This document shows positions 33,082-41,459 of a DNA stretch of 64,000 nucleotides, piece after piece; position 1 is the stretch's first letter; every line of letters begins with the position of its first letter. The DNA lies in contig CP091033.1 in assembly GCA_039725955.1 (NCBI GenBank), positions 1,302,001 through 1,366,000 on the forward strand, given 5' to 3'. The position numbers and the translations under genes are program-made. Origin of the DNA: Sinorhizobium sp. B11. GTDB lineage: Bacteria; Pseudomonadota; Alphaproteobacteria; Rhizobiales; Rhizobiaceae. Below the pieces are notes generated by a model. The model was not told where the DNA came from. It worked only from the letters and a program-made list of their open reading frames with translations, and searched no databases.

Positions 33082-33297
33082 TCACTCCGGAAACTTCGAG
33101 ACGATGATGAACATGGCAGTGCCTGCGAGCAGCGTTACCAGCGAATAGGTATAGAGCATGAGAAAAAACGGCTGGAAGAGCATGAGGAAACCAATGGCAA
33201 TCAGGGCGGTTGCAATGTTCTCCATGGGCCCCCTGCGTAAAAAGAAGGGTCGTTTCGGGCGGGAGGATGGGCGCGGGGTCTCGATGAGATTGGTCAT
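33082..33297 (-). CDS. Small membrane protein of the ABC operon
   Basis: The 71-residue protein has a basic, Pro-rich N-terminus (about 1-22) and two hydrophobic stretches (IATALIAIGFLMLFQPFFLML and YTYSLVTLLAGTAMFIIVS). It overlaps the permease gene by four bases (ATGA) and precedes the first ATPase gene by three, so it is clearly a translated member of the operon. It may be an accessory subunit of the importer. Function is unknown. Confidence 0.7.
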   Translation of the reverse strand: MTNLIETPRPSSRPKRPFFLRRGPMENIATALIAIGFLMLFQPFFLMLYTYSLVTLLAGTAMFIIVSKFPE

Positions 33298-34247
33298 TTG
33301 CGAACCGCTCCGAAAGTGATGCCGCGCAGGAGCTGCTTGCGTAGCAGGATGGTAAAGACGAGGATCGGGATCAGGAAGATCGTCGTTCCCGCAGCAACGG
33401 CGGGCCAATCCTGGCCGCCTTCGCCGATGATAGTCGGGATGAATGGCGGTGCCGTCTGGGCTTCACCCGAGGTCAGCAGTGCGACAAAGGCATATTCGTT
33501 CCAGGCAAAAATCAGGCAGAAGATCGCAGTGGCGGCAATGCCTGTGGTTGCTTGCGGCAGGACGACCTTCCAGAACGCCTGCAGCCGGGTGTATCCGTCT
33601 ATCATCGCAGCCTCTTCATATTCGCGCGGGATCTCGTCGATGAAGCCTTTCAGCAGCCAGACAGCAAGCGAGACGTTGACCGCCGTATAGAGCAGGATCA
33701 TGCCCAGCGCCGTGTCGGAGAGGCCAAGCTCGCGGTACATCAGATAGATCGGTATGGCGACCGCGATTGGCGGCATCATGCGCGTCGACAGGATGAAGAA
33801 CAGAAGGTCGTCGGCGAGCGGCACCTTGAAGCGCGAAAATCCATACGCGGCAAGGGTTCCCAACGATACGGCGAGGAAGGTCGAGCCGAAAGCAATCACC
33901 AGAGAATTGACAAAGCGCGGCAGGAAATTCGAGGGTCCCGCAATGACCATGTTCCGCTTGCGGGTCACCTCATCACAGGTGCCGGTCGGTGCAGGAAGAG
34001 AGGCGATGTATTCCGGCGTCTGGCGCGTTCTCGTCGTCAGCAGATTGCAATAGCCTTCCAACGTTGGCTGGAAGATGATCTTCGGAGGGTAGCTGATGGA
34101 ATCCGGCGGGGATTTGATGCTGGTCAGGAAGATCCAGACGAGCGGGATCATCGTAATGAGGGCGTAGAGGATCACGATAGCGCCGGCAATCCTCTTGCTG
34201 GTCGGGCTCGGCTCGACGACCGAATGGGCTGAGGTAACCGAGCTCAT
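33294..34247 (-). CDS. Carbohydrate-type ABC transporter permease (MalG/UgpE-like)
   Basis: The 317-residue permease starts MSSVTSAHSVVEPSPTSKRIAG and has six spans. A large periplasmic insert with two Cys-containing segments lies near residues 65-105 (FQPTLEGYCNLL, GTCDEVTRK). The EAA motif is EYEEAAMIDGYTRLQAFWKVVLPQ (about 205-228). The insert is longer than in MalG. It overlaps both neighbours by four bases. It pairs with the permease encoded upstream. Confidence 0.9.
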   Translation of the reverse strand: MSSVTSAHSVVEPSPTSKRIAGAIVILYALITMIPLVWIFLTSIKSPPDSISYPPKIIFQPTLEGYCNLLTTRTRQTPEYIASLPAPTGTCDEVTRKRNMVIAGPSNFLPRFVNSLVIAFGSTFLAVSLGTLAAYGFSRFKVPLADDLLFFILSTRMMPPIAVAIPIYLMYRELGLSDTALGMILLYTAVNVSLAVWLLKGFIDEIPREYEEAAMIDGYTRLQAFWKVVLPQATTGIAATAIFCLIFAWNEYAFVALLTSGEAQTAPPFIPTIIGEGGQDWPAVAAGTTIFLIPILVFTILLRKQLLRGITFGAVRK

Positions 34248-35191
34248 CGCTGCTTCACCTTGTTGAGTGCCTTGACATAGATGTTCGCGAGACCGAACAC
34301 GGCAACGAAGAGGACAATGGCAAACGCCGACGCCCGTCCGGTTGCCCAGCTTTCGAAGGCGGCCCGCTTCAAGGTGATGGAGGCAACCTCGGTGGTCGAA
34401 CCCGGGCCACCACCTGTCAGCAGTGTCACCATGTCGAACATCTTGAAATTCTCGATACCGCGGAACAGCACCGCAAGCATGATGAACGGCAGTGCCATTG
34501 GCACGGTGATCGACCAGAATTGCCGCCAGGCGGAGGCGCGGTCCACTTCGGCTGCCTCGTAGATATAATCGGGGATGGAGCGCAGACCTGCCAGGCAGAT
34601 CAGCATGACATACGGCGTCCACATCCAGGTATCGACGATGATGATCGCCCAAGGGGCCAGTGATACGCTGCCGAGCATCTGGATGTCGGCTGTGGGGATG
34701 CCGGTGACCAGGGAAACGGCATAGGCGAAAAGACCGATCTGCGGCTCGTAGAGGAAGCGCCAGAAATTGCCGACGACAGCTGGAGACAGCATCATCGGGA
34801 TCAGGATCAGCGTCGTCCAGAAGGCGTGGCCGCGAAACTTGCGGTCGATCAGATAGGCGAGCGTAAAGCCGATGACGGTCTGCAGCAGGATCGTCCAGAA
34901 GACGAAATGCGCCGTCGTCTGCATCGCCTGCCAGATATCGGGATCGGTCAGCACCCGCTCGTAATTGCCCAATCCAACATTCTGGACCGGGGCATTCGGG
35001 CGGTTGGCGCGATAATTCGTGAACGACAGGTAGATCGCCCAGATTAGCGGAAAGATGTTGATAGCGAGAAGCAGGATGATGGTGGGCGCGATAAACACCC
35101 AGGCAATCGCTCGATCGGACAGTCCGCGGACGCGGCGGGCAACCGGTGTCGGTGTCGCCCTGGCAGTCGCATCTGCAGCTTTCTCGACCAT
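34244..35191 (-). CDS. Carbohydrate-type ABC transporter permease (MalF/UgpA-like)
   Basis: This permease of about 315 residues has six spans (AIAWVFIAPTIILLLAINIFPLIWAIYL first) and the EAA loop DYIYEAAEVDRASAWRQFWSITVPMALPF (about 210-238). The start is uncertain. ATG 35191 has no good ribosome site; a TTG at 35212 has AGGTGA upstream. The frame extends to 35314, but that part encodes the stem-loop at 35246-35280 and looks non-coding. Confidence 0.85.
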   Translation of the reverse strand: MVEKAADATARATPTPVARRVRGLSDRAIAWVFIAPTIILLLAINIFPLIWAIYLSFTNYRANRPNAPVQNVGLGNYERVLTDPDIWQAMQTTAHFVFWTILLQTVIGFTLAYLIDRKFRGHAFWTTLILIPMMLSPAVVGNFWRFLYEPQIGLFAYAVSLVTGIPTADIQMLGSVSLAPWAIIIVDTWMWTPYVMLICLAGLRSIPDYIYEAAEVDRASAWRQFWSITVPMALPFIMLAVLFRGIENFKMFDMVTLLTGGGPGSTTEVASITLKRAAFESWATGRASAFAIVLFVAVFGLANIYVKALNKVKQR

Positions 35192-35245
35192 GGAGGAAGA
35201 GGAAATGTTCAAGGTATCACCTGGTCCTTGCGTATGTGACACATG

Positions 35246-35280
35246 TGGCGGCCCGGCAGTCTTGGCGATCCGGGCCGCCA
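35246..35280 (-). repeat. GC-rich stem-loop between binding-protein and permease genes
   Basis: TGGCGGCCCGG (35246-35256) and CCGGGCCGCCA (35270-35280) form a perfect 11-bp stem with a 13-base loop, 34 bases after the binding-protein stop. No T-run follows on the minus strand. It probably stabilises the upstream message or limits read-through into the permease genes. Confidence 0.6.
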
Positions 35281-35313
35281 CTCTGGCAAGAAATTTGCGC
35301 ATCCAGCCGGACA

Positions 35314-36639
35314 CTAGATCTTGCCGTCGTCCTTGAAGACTTCGGTCCAGTCCTTCACCAGTCCATCAAGCGCCTCTTGCGCGGTGCCGTTGCCGGCCAC
35401 CACATAGTTATGAACGCGCTTCTGCATGTCCTGTAGAAGGGTCGCGTAGCTTGGCTCGGCCCAAAAATCCTTCACGATCGCCATCGAGTCCAGGAATGCC
35501 TGGGCATAGGGCTGACTGGACGCAAAGTCAGGAGCGTTCACCACCGATTTCAGGCAGGAATAACCGCCGAGCTGCCACCATTTTGCCTGCACATCCGGCT
35601 GGGCGAACCATTTGATATATTGCAGGGCGGCGTCCTTCTTGTCGGAATAGGAAACAACCGAAATGCCCTGTCCGCCGAGCTGAGCGAAGTGCTTCTTTTC
35701 AGCCGGATTGGGGAAGAAGCCAATCTTGTCGCCACCCACCTTCTCGTCCTTGTAGAGGCCAGGCCAGGTGAAGGCGAAATTCATCTGCATGGCGACCTGG
35801 CCGGATTTGAAAGCATCGGCAGATTCGACCATGTAGACGTTGGAGCTGCCGGGCGGAGTGCAGCAATCATAGAGCGCCTTATAGAATTCCAGTCCCTTCA
35901 CCGCATCGGGAGAATTGACGAAACCTTCCATCTCATATGGCTTGTCAGGGTTGTCGTACTGGAAGCCCCAGTCATACAGCACGTTGGTCACGCCCATCGT
36001 GATGCCTTCGGAGCCGCGCTCGGTATAGATCGAAGCACCGTAGACGGTCTTCCCGTCGATTTCGCGCTTCTGGAAGAACTCGGCGATCTGTTTCAGTTCG
36101 TCGTAGGTCTTGGGCGCTGCGAGCTCCCGTCCGTATTTTTCCTTGAATTCTTTCTGCAATTCAGGCCGCTCGAACCAGTCCTTGCGATAGGTCCAGCCTA
36201 CGACATCGCCCATGGCGGGCAGCGCCCAGTAGTTCGGCGTATTCTTCGGCCATTCCGAATAGCCAACCACCGTCGCCGGCACGAAGTCATCCATCTTGAT
36301 GCCTTCCTTGTCGAAGAAGTCGTTAAGCTTGACGTAGTGGCCGTTTTCCGCCGAGCCGCCGATCCACTGGCTGTCGCCAATGATCAGGTCGCAGAGCTTT
36401 CCGTGAGAGTTCAGTTCGTTGAGAAAACGGTCGGCATAACTCGTCCACGGCACGAACTCGAACTTCATTTCGGTGCCGGTTTTGGCGGTGAAATCTTTCG
36501 AGAGCTCAACAAGCGCGTTGGCCGGGTCCCAAGCCGCCCAGCAAAGTGTCAGTTGATCGGCTTTTGCGAGATTGGGCAGCGCCGACGACATGACAAATGC
36601 CGAGGCCAGCCCGAGAAGGGCTTTCGATTTCTTTTGCAT
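35314..36639 (-). CDS. ABC transporter substrate-binding protein, SBP_bac_1 family
   Basis: The 441-residue precursor has a Sec signal (MQKKSKALLGLASAFVMSSALPNLAKA, cleavage before DQ near residue 27) and the family 1 fold: TLCWAAWDPANALVELSKDF, FEFVPWTSYADRFLNEL, DLIIGDSQWIGG, ALPAMGDVVGWTYRKDWF. Two Cys occur near the ligand cleft region. GGGAGGAACGT precedes ATG 36639. It is the first gene of a probable 12-kb operon with Dha-type kinases, so a polyol, triose, tetrose or branched ketose is the likely cargo. The exact ligand is not readable. Confidence 0.9.
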   Translation of the reverse strand: MQKKSKALLGLASAFVMSSALPNLAKADQLTLCWAAWDPANALVELSKDFTAKTGTEMKFEFVPWTSYADRFLNELNSHGKLCDLIIGDSQWIGGSAENGHYVKLNDFFDKEGIKMDDFVPATVVGYSEWPKNTPNYWALPAMGDVVGWTYRKDWFERPELQKEFKEKYGRELAAPKTYDELKQIAEFFQKREIDGKTVYGASIYTERGSEGITMGVTNVLYDWGFQYDNPDKPYEMEGFVNSPDAVKGLEFYKALYDCCTPPGSSNVYMVESADAFKSGQVAMQMNFAFTWPGLYKDEKVGGDKIGFFPNPAEKKHFAQLGGQGISVVSYSDKKDAALQYIKWFAQPDVQAKWWQLGGYSCLKSVVNAPDFASSQPYAQAFLDSMAIVKDFWAEPSYATLLQDMQKRVHNYVVAGNGTAQEALDGLVKDWTEVFKDDGKI

Positions 36640-36726
36640 ACGTTCCTCCCAGAACCAAAGCCGGCTCCCCGCCGACATGCAAGTCCACCAATTTCAGAGA
36701 CTGCCTACATGAACTCCTCAACTCTC

Positions 36727-36768
36727 ATGTTTAGCAATATGTTTAGTAATAGACACATTTATAAACAT
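36727..36768. promoter_or_regulatory. Cluster of ATGTTTA motifs upstream of the ABC/Dha operon
   Basis: ATGTTTAG occurs at 36727-36734 and 36739-36746 (12 bases apart) and the reverse complement TAAACAT at 36762-36768. The cluster lies about 90-130 bases before the binding-protein start and probably binds a regulator. No DeoR- or AraC-type gene is adjacent; the XRE-like protein at 25941 is a candidate. Confidence 0.4.
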
Positions 36769-36880
36769 TGCAAGCGACAATCTCCGCAGCCAATCATCCA
36801 TCCCGTGACGATGCAGCCCGGCGGTGGCTTGATGACTTGAGGTCAGGACGAAGCTATGGGCAGGAGGAAACGCGCGGGGT

Positions 36881-37468
36881 ATGCTCAATCAGTTGAAAGG
36901 AAATCGGCTGGTGTCTGCGCAGATGGATCACAGCGGGGATATGCAACAGGCGGCGGCCGGTCTTTCGGACATACTCGGCCCTGGTCTGTCGGTTGTCTTT
37001 TGTGGCTTGAACCCCGCGCTCACAGCAGTCCGGGACGGCCACAATTTCTCCTCTCCCAGCAACCGCTTCTGGAGGGTGCTGCACCTTTCCGGCTTTACGT
37101 CGCGCCTCCTGCGCGCCGATGAAGAGCGAGAGTTGCTCCAGTATGGATGCGGCATCACTGCCGCTGTCTCGCGGGCCACGAAGAGCGCCAGCGAATTGAG
37201 GCTGGACGATTATAAAAGGGCAGCACCGCTGCTCGAAGCGAAGATAGCCAAGTTCGCGCCGGCCAATCTGGCCTTTCTCGGCAAGGCTGCCTTTGCGGCG
37301 ATCAGCGCGCGGGCGGACTGCGACTGGGGAAGACAGAGCGAGGTGTTCGCCGGCGCTAACACCTGGGTTCTACCGAACCCCAGCGGGCTCAACAGAGCTT
37401 TCGGTCTCGATCGGCTGACTGCCTATTACCGCGATCTGAAAGCCGAAATCCAGCCACGCATCGGTTGA
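36881..37468 (+). CDS. mug: G/U mismatch-specific uracil/thymine DNA glycosylase (Mug)
   Basis: The 195-residue protein matches E. coli Mug: CGLNPALTAV near 41-50 (Asn44 is the catalytic Asn of the GINPG motif), PSNRFWRVLHLSGFT (59-73), YGCGITAAVSR, LAFLGKAAFAA, DWGRQ and WVLPNPSGLNRAF near 163-175, the intercalating loop. It removes uracil or thymine mispaired with guanine. AGGAGG lies 14 bases before ATG 36881. The Gly after Pro in the first motif is Ala here. Single gene, convergent with the aldehyde dehydrogenase. Confidence 0.9.
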   Translation: MLNQLKGNRLVSAQMDHSGDMQQAAAGLSDILGPGLSVVFCGLNPALTAVRDGHNFSSPSNRFWRVLHLSGFTSRLLRADEERELLQYGCGITAAVSRATKSASELRLDDYKRAAPLLEAKIAKFAPANLAFLGKAAFAAISARADCDWGRQSEVFAGANTWVLPNPSGLNRAFGLDRLTAYYRDLKAEIQPRIG

Positions 37469-37496
37469 GCTCCATCCGCGAGCGTGCCGACGCCTA

Positions 37497-38888
37497 CTAG
37501 CTTACTCCATTGAATACGACCATCTTGTCATCGGCCATCTCCTGCATTGTCCAAGGGATACCGCCGATGCCGTAACCGGACTGACGGCGACCTGCAAACG
37601 GCATCCAGTCCGTCCTGAACGCAGTATGGTCGTTGACGAGAACGGCCGCGGCATCCAGACGTTTCGCCGCACGGAGCGCGACGGCGATATCGGAGGAAAA
37701 TACGCTCGCCTGAAACGCATATGGCAGCGAATTGGCACTCTCAATCGCATTGTCGAGATTCCGGTAACCGTAGACGCAGGTCAGTGGGCCGAAGACTTCG
37801 AGTTGCGAAACTTTTGCGTCCGCAGGCGGATTGAGCAGGACCGAGGGCAAAAGCGTCGTTTCCGACAGACGGCCGCCTCCGAGCTGTTTTGCTCCTGCAT
37901 CGACGGCTTCCCGGATCCAGTTCGATACTCGCTCCGTTTCGCGGGGCAGGATCAGCGGCCCCATTTCGGTTTGCTTGAGGGTTGGATCGCCAACCCGAAG
38001 GGCTGCGACCGCGGCAGCAAGTTTCTCGGTGAACGGCTCCAGAATATCGTCGTGCACGAATATCCGCTGGACCGAGACACAGACCTGGCCAGCATGATAG
38101 TAGCCGCCTTTGACGATGGGATTGACGACTGCGCCCGCATCCGCACTTCGATCAACGATAACCGGTGCGGCACCGCCATGTTCAAGCGCGCATCGCGTGC
38201 CGGGCGGCAGCTTGCTCTTGAGATACCAGCCGACTTTCGCAGATCCGATGAAGCTTAAAAACGCGACGCGGGGATCGGTCGCGAAGGATTCAGCAAGCAC
38301 ATTGTCATCGGTGACGAAGCTCTGGCACCAGCGTTCGTCCAGACCGGCTTCCCAAAGCAGCTTCACGATTTCGACACACGAGATGGGTGTCGTTGCCGCA
38401 GGCTTTACGATGACTGGGCATCCGACGGCAATGGCCGGCGCAATTTGATGAACGATGAGATTGAGGGGATGATTGAACGCCGAGATCGCCGCGACAACAC
38501 CGAGAGGCTCTTTCGTCGTGAAGGCCAAGCGGTTCAGGCTCGCTGCAGTCAACCCCATCGGGATTTCCTTGCCGCCGAAGTTGCGGATCTCATCGGCGGC
38601 ATTGATCAGCCCGTCGATCGCTCGCGTGACTTCGATGATGGCGTCCGTCAGCGGCTTGCCGCCTTCCCGCGCAATCATCATGGAGAAACGGTCCTTGTTG
38701 TCGCGCAGCAGTTCCGACGCCCTTCTCAGGACAGCCATGCGCTGATGCGCAGGCATCCACCCGTCGCGATCGGCAAAGGCTTTCGCCGCAATATCCAGCT
38801 TGCGATCAAGTGCGGCGGCGTCATCGACCGGCACCTCGGCGATGATCGCTCGATCAAACGCCTGATAAACCTTCAGGGTAGCCGACAT
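37497..38888 (-). CDS. NAD(P)-dependent aldehyde dehydrogenase
   Basis: The 463-residue enzyme has the ALDH signatures: AISAFNHPLNLIVHQIAPAIAVGCPVIVKPA (about 130-160), FIGSAKVGWYLKS, the catalytic Glu in LEHGGAAPVIV (about 237) and the nucleophilic Cys in YYHAGQVCVSVQR (about 270), then EVFGPLTCVYGY and GIGGIPWTM. It starts two bases after the stop of the ThDP-enzyme gene, so the two are co-transcribed. Together they may convert a 2-oxo acid to an aldehyde and then to an acid. The substrate is unknown. Confidence 0.92.
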   Translation of the reverse strand: MSATLKVYQAFDRAIIAEVPVDDAAALDRKLDIAAKAFADRDGWMPAHQRMAVLRRASELLRDNKDRFSMMIAREGGKPLTDAIIEVTRAIDGLINAADEIRNFGGKEIPMGLTAASLNRLAFTTKEPLGVVAAISAFNHPLNLIVHQIAPAIAVGCPVIVKPAATTPISCVEIVKLLWEAGLDERWCQSFVTDDNVLAESFATDPRVAFLSFIGSAKVGWYLKSKLPPGTRCALEHGGAAPVIVDRSADAGAVVNPIVKGGYYHAGQVCVSVQRIFVHDDILEPFTEKLAAAVAALRVGDPTLKQTEMGPLILPRETERVSNWIREAVDAGAKQLGGGRLSETTLLPSVLLNPPADAKVSQLEVFGPLTCVYGYRNLDNAIESANSLPYAFQASVFSSDIAVALRAAKRLDAAAVLVNDHTAFRTDWMPFAGRRQSGYGIGGIPWTMQEMADDKMVVFNGVS

Positions 38889-38889
38889 C

Positions 38890-40536
38890 TCATGCCTCCA
38901 GAATTGTCGGGAGCCGTTCGCGCAGCTCCTTCACCAGCACACGTTCATTCTCGGAATAGTCGACGGGGACATTGACCAGATGCACGCCCCCACCCCTAAA
39001 CGCATCCTCGAGAACCTGTTTGAACTGACCGATATCGTCGACCCTGGTACCGTTGGCGCCATAGGATTCTGCATATTTGACGAAGTCGGGATTGCCAAAC
39101 GTCATTCCGAAGTCCGGAAATTCGTCCACGGCCTGCTTCCAACGGATCATCCCGTAGGCATCGTCCTCGATGACGAGAACGACAAGGTTCAGTTTGAGCC
39201 GCACGGCAGTCTCCAGCTCTTGCGAATTCATCATGAAGCCGCCGTCGCCGCAGATCGCCATGACCCGTCGTTCCGGGTAGAGCATCGAAGCGACCATTGC
39301 CGACGGAAGGCCAGCTCCCATCGTCGCGAGCGCGTTGTCGAGAAGCAGCGTGTTCGCCATCCTGGTGCGATAGTTGCGAGCGAACCATATCTTGTACATG
39401 CCATTGTCGAGAGCGAGAATGCCATCATGGGGCATGACCTCCCGGATGTCGTGGACAAGCCTCTGGGGTGTAAATCGTCCTTCGGTCGCCCGGTCTGCAA
39501 TGCGGTCCAGAATTCGCTCCCTCAGGTGAAGAAGTGCCTGCGCGTTCGGCAGCTTGCCTTCCAGGCGATCGGCGAGCGCCTTCAGTGAAGGCCCCATGTC
39601 CCCGATGACCTCGGCTTGAGGAAAATAGACCTGCTCGACTGTCGCGGGCTGATATCCGACATGGACGACTTTCGGTCCGCCCTTACCCATGATGAACGGC
39701 GGTTTTTCGATCGTGTCATGACCGATCGTGACGATCAGGTCTGCCTGCTCGATGGCCTCGTGGACATAGTCGCGCTCCGAGAGGGCCGCTGTGCCCATAT
39801 AGAGCTCGGTTCCGCCCGGAACCGTTCCCTTCCCCATCTGGGTCGTGAAATAGGGGATGCGCGTTCGAATAACGAACTGGGCAATGTCCGACGTGGAGCG
39901 AGGGCGCGAGGCTGCTGCTCCAAACATGAGCAATGGACGCTTGGCTGATGCAATCAGCTCAGCGGCGCGATCAAGCGCAGCGTCACTTGCAGTCGGCAGT
40001 TCAAGCTGATGCGGCGCCACCAGCGCGACATCTTCGCACTCTTCTGCCGCGATGTCTTCAGGCAGTTCGAGATGAACTGGACCAGGCCGTTCCTCCTGCG
40101 CGATCCTGAATGCCTCCCTCACGAGAGTCGGGATCATCTGCGGCGAGACGATCTGACGCGTGAGCTTGGTCAGCGGCTTCATCGATGCGATGACGTCGAC
40201 GATCTGGAAGCGAGCCTGCCGCGATGAAAGAATACCTTTCTGGCCGGTGATCATCACCATCGGCATCGCGCCGAGAAGAGCATAGGCCGCTCCTGTCGAC
40301 AGGTTAAGCGCTCCCGGACCAAGCGTCGTAAGGCATACGCCAGGCTTGCCCGTCAGCCGTCCGTACGTCGCTGCCATGAACGCAGCTGCCTGCTCGTGTC
40401 GGGTGAGCACGAGCTGGATTGAGGATTTGCGGATGGATTCGACGACGTCGAGGTTTTCCTCGCCGGGAATGCCGAAGATACGCTCCACGCCTTCATTCTC
40501 AAGAGCCGCAATAAGGAGATCCGAGCCTTTGGTCAT
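38890..40536 (-). CDS. Acetolactate-synthase-like thiamine-diphosphate enzyme
   Basis: The 548-residue protein has three ThDP-enzyme domains: N-terminal pyrimidine-binding with the catalytic Glu in IFGIPGEENLD (about 20-30), a central domain, and the C-terminal PP domain with GDGGFMMNSQELETAV and VIEDDAYGMIRWKQ, where the metal-binding NN is replaced by ED. It lacks an FAD-linked hint and has no small subunit nearby, so it is unlikely to serve branched-chain synthesis. Pairing with an aldehyde dehydrogenase suggests catabolic carboligation or decarboxylation. ATG 40536 (MTKGSDLLIAAL) was chosen over a longer frame to 40593. Confidence 0.85.
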   Translation of the reverse strand: MTKGSDLLIAALENEGVERIFGIPGEENLDVVESIRKSSIQLVLTRHEQAAAFMAATYGRLTGKPGVCLTTLGPGALNLSTGAAYALLGAMPMVMITGQKGILSSRQARFQIVDVIASMKPLTKLTRQIVSPQMIPTLVREAFRIAQEERPGPVHLELPEDIAAEECEDVALVAPHQLELPTASDAALDRAAELIASAKRPLLMFGAAASRPRSTSDIAQFVIRTRIPYFTTQMGKGTVPGGTELYMGTAALSERDYVHEAIEQADLIVTIGHDTIEKPPFIMGKGGPKVVHVGYQPATVEQVYFPQAEVIGDMGPSLKALADRLEGKLPNAQALLHLRERILDRIADRATEGRFTPQRLVHDIREVMPHDGILALDNGMYKIWFARNYRTRMANTLLLDNALATMGAGLPSAMVASMLYPERRVMAICGDGGFMMNSQELETAVRLKLNLVVLVIEDDAYGMIRWKQAVDEFPDFGMTFGNPDFVKYAESYGANGTRVDDIGQFKQVLEDAFRGGGVHLVNVPVDYSENERVLVKELRERLPTILEA

Positions 40537-40593
40537 GGAAGGTGCCCTGTGCTTTGACGACGCGGTCAGCGACGCGATGAGAACTTGAGGCAC

Positions 40594-40908
40594 CGAACAT
40601 AGGCCGATTTACCGTCCGAACCAACCGCACCCTCAATGCGGATTTTGCATGCGAGATATGCTCGCAAACCCTCCCTCGGATTTTGGAGTTTCACTGCGTC
40701 AAGCCATTAACGGCGTACATCGCGTGCGCGGCGCCTCGACGTCGTGCATTTTTTATTCAGGCTGCCGGAAAGAGGTTTGGATTTGTCCGCCCGGTGGTGC
40801 GTTCAGCTTGTAGCCCGCCCGCGATAAAGCGCGGCACCCAGGCGCCGCACCCCATCTCCCGGTCGGCTGCCGCCAGGTCTCTGATCGTTGGTTGCCGATA
40901 GGCAGTCC
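40594..40908. other. Intergenic region upstream of the ThDP-enzyme gene
   Basis: Just over 300 bases with no credible gene. A 17-base dyad TGCGAG-ATATG-CTCGCA lies at 40650-40666, 114 bases before ATG 40536, and could be an operator. Confidence 0.4.
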
Positions 40909-41340
40909 CTATCGCGTAAACATCAGCCGCATGCGCGCCAGAATGCCCTTCACGCCCGGTATGGAGGCGGCTCTCAGATGGCGGGCGACGATACCAGCGT
41001 CGACCCGTGCTCCAAAATGGCAGGAGCAGACGAGCCCATGCAATTGGCGATCGTTAAGATCAAAGAAGCTCTGAGCATCCCCATAGGTATCGCCCTCTAG
41101 ACCGGCGGCACGCAGAACCGGATCGGCATAGGCTACGGATATGGGAGACCCGGTGATCCGCATCATTATCCGCTGGTCATGGGGGAGATATTCGGTTTCC
41201 CGAAGGGTAACGAGCGAACGCGCAGGATCGTCTTCCAGGAGCTCCGCCCACCGGCCCAACCGCTCTGCCCGAGACAATTGTGGCGTGGTACGGCTGACCC
41301 TGGCTATAGCCTTCAGCTGATCGACTGCGTATTGTTCCAT
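40909..41340 (-). CDS. Conserved hypothetical protein, 143 residues
   Basis: A clear AGGAGG lies six bases before ATG 41340, supporting translation. The protein is soluble, with an N-terminal helical part (AIARVSRTTPQLSRAERLGRWAELLEDDPARSL), a central WD-free region containing GLVCSCHFGARVDAG with two Cys and His, and a basic C-terminus (LARMRLMFTR). I do not recognise the family. It stands alone between the ThDP-enzyme operon and spoVR. Confidence 0.65.
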   Translation of the reverse strand: MEQYAVDQLKAIARVSRTTPQLSRAERLGRWAELLEDDPARSLVTLRETEYLPHDQRIMMRITGSPISVAYADPVLRAAGLEGDTYGDAQSFFDLNDRQLHGLVCSCHFGARVDAGIVARHLRAASIPGVKGILARMRLMFTR

Positions 41341-41459
41341 GGCGGCCTCCTATTTGGAAAATAGACTGCACGCCCCCATCTAGAACGTTGATCCCAACTA
41401 CGCTGCCTGTCCAATCACGTTTGAAGAATCCGATCTCTTGAGAAGTCTACCCCACGCAT

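Noticed and set aside
35620..36840. Open frame of 406 codons opposite the substrate-binding protein
   Set aside because: Shadow of a gene with a signal peptide and a good ribosome site.
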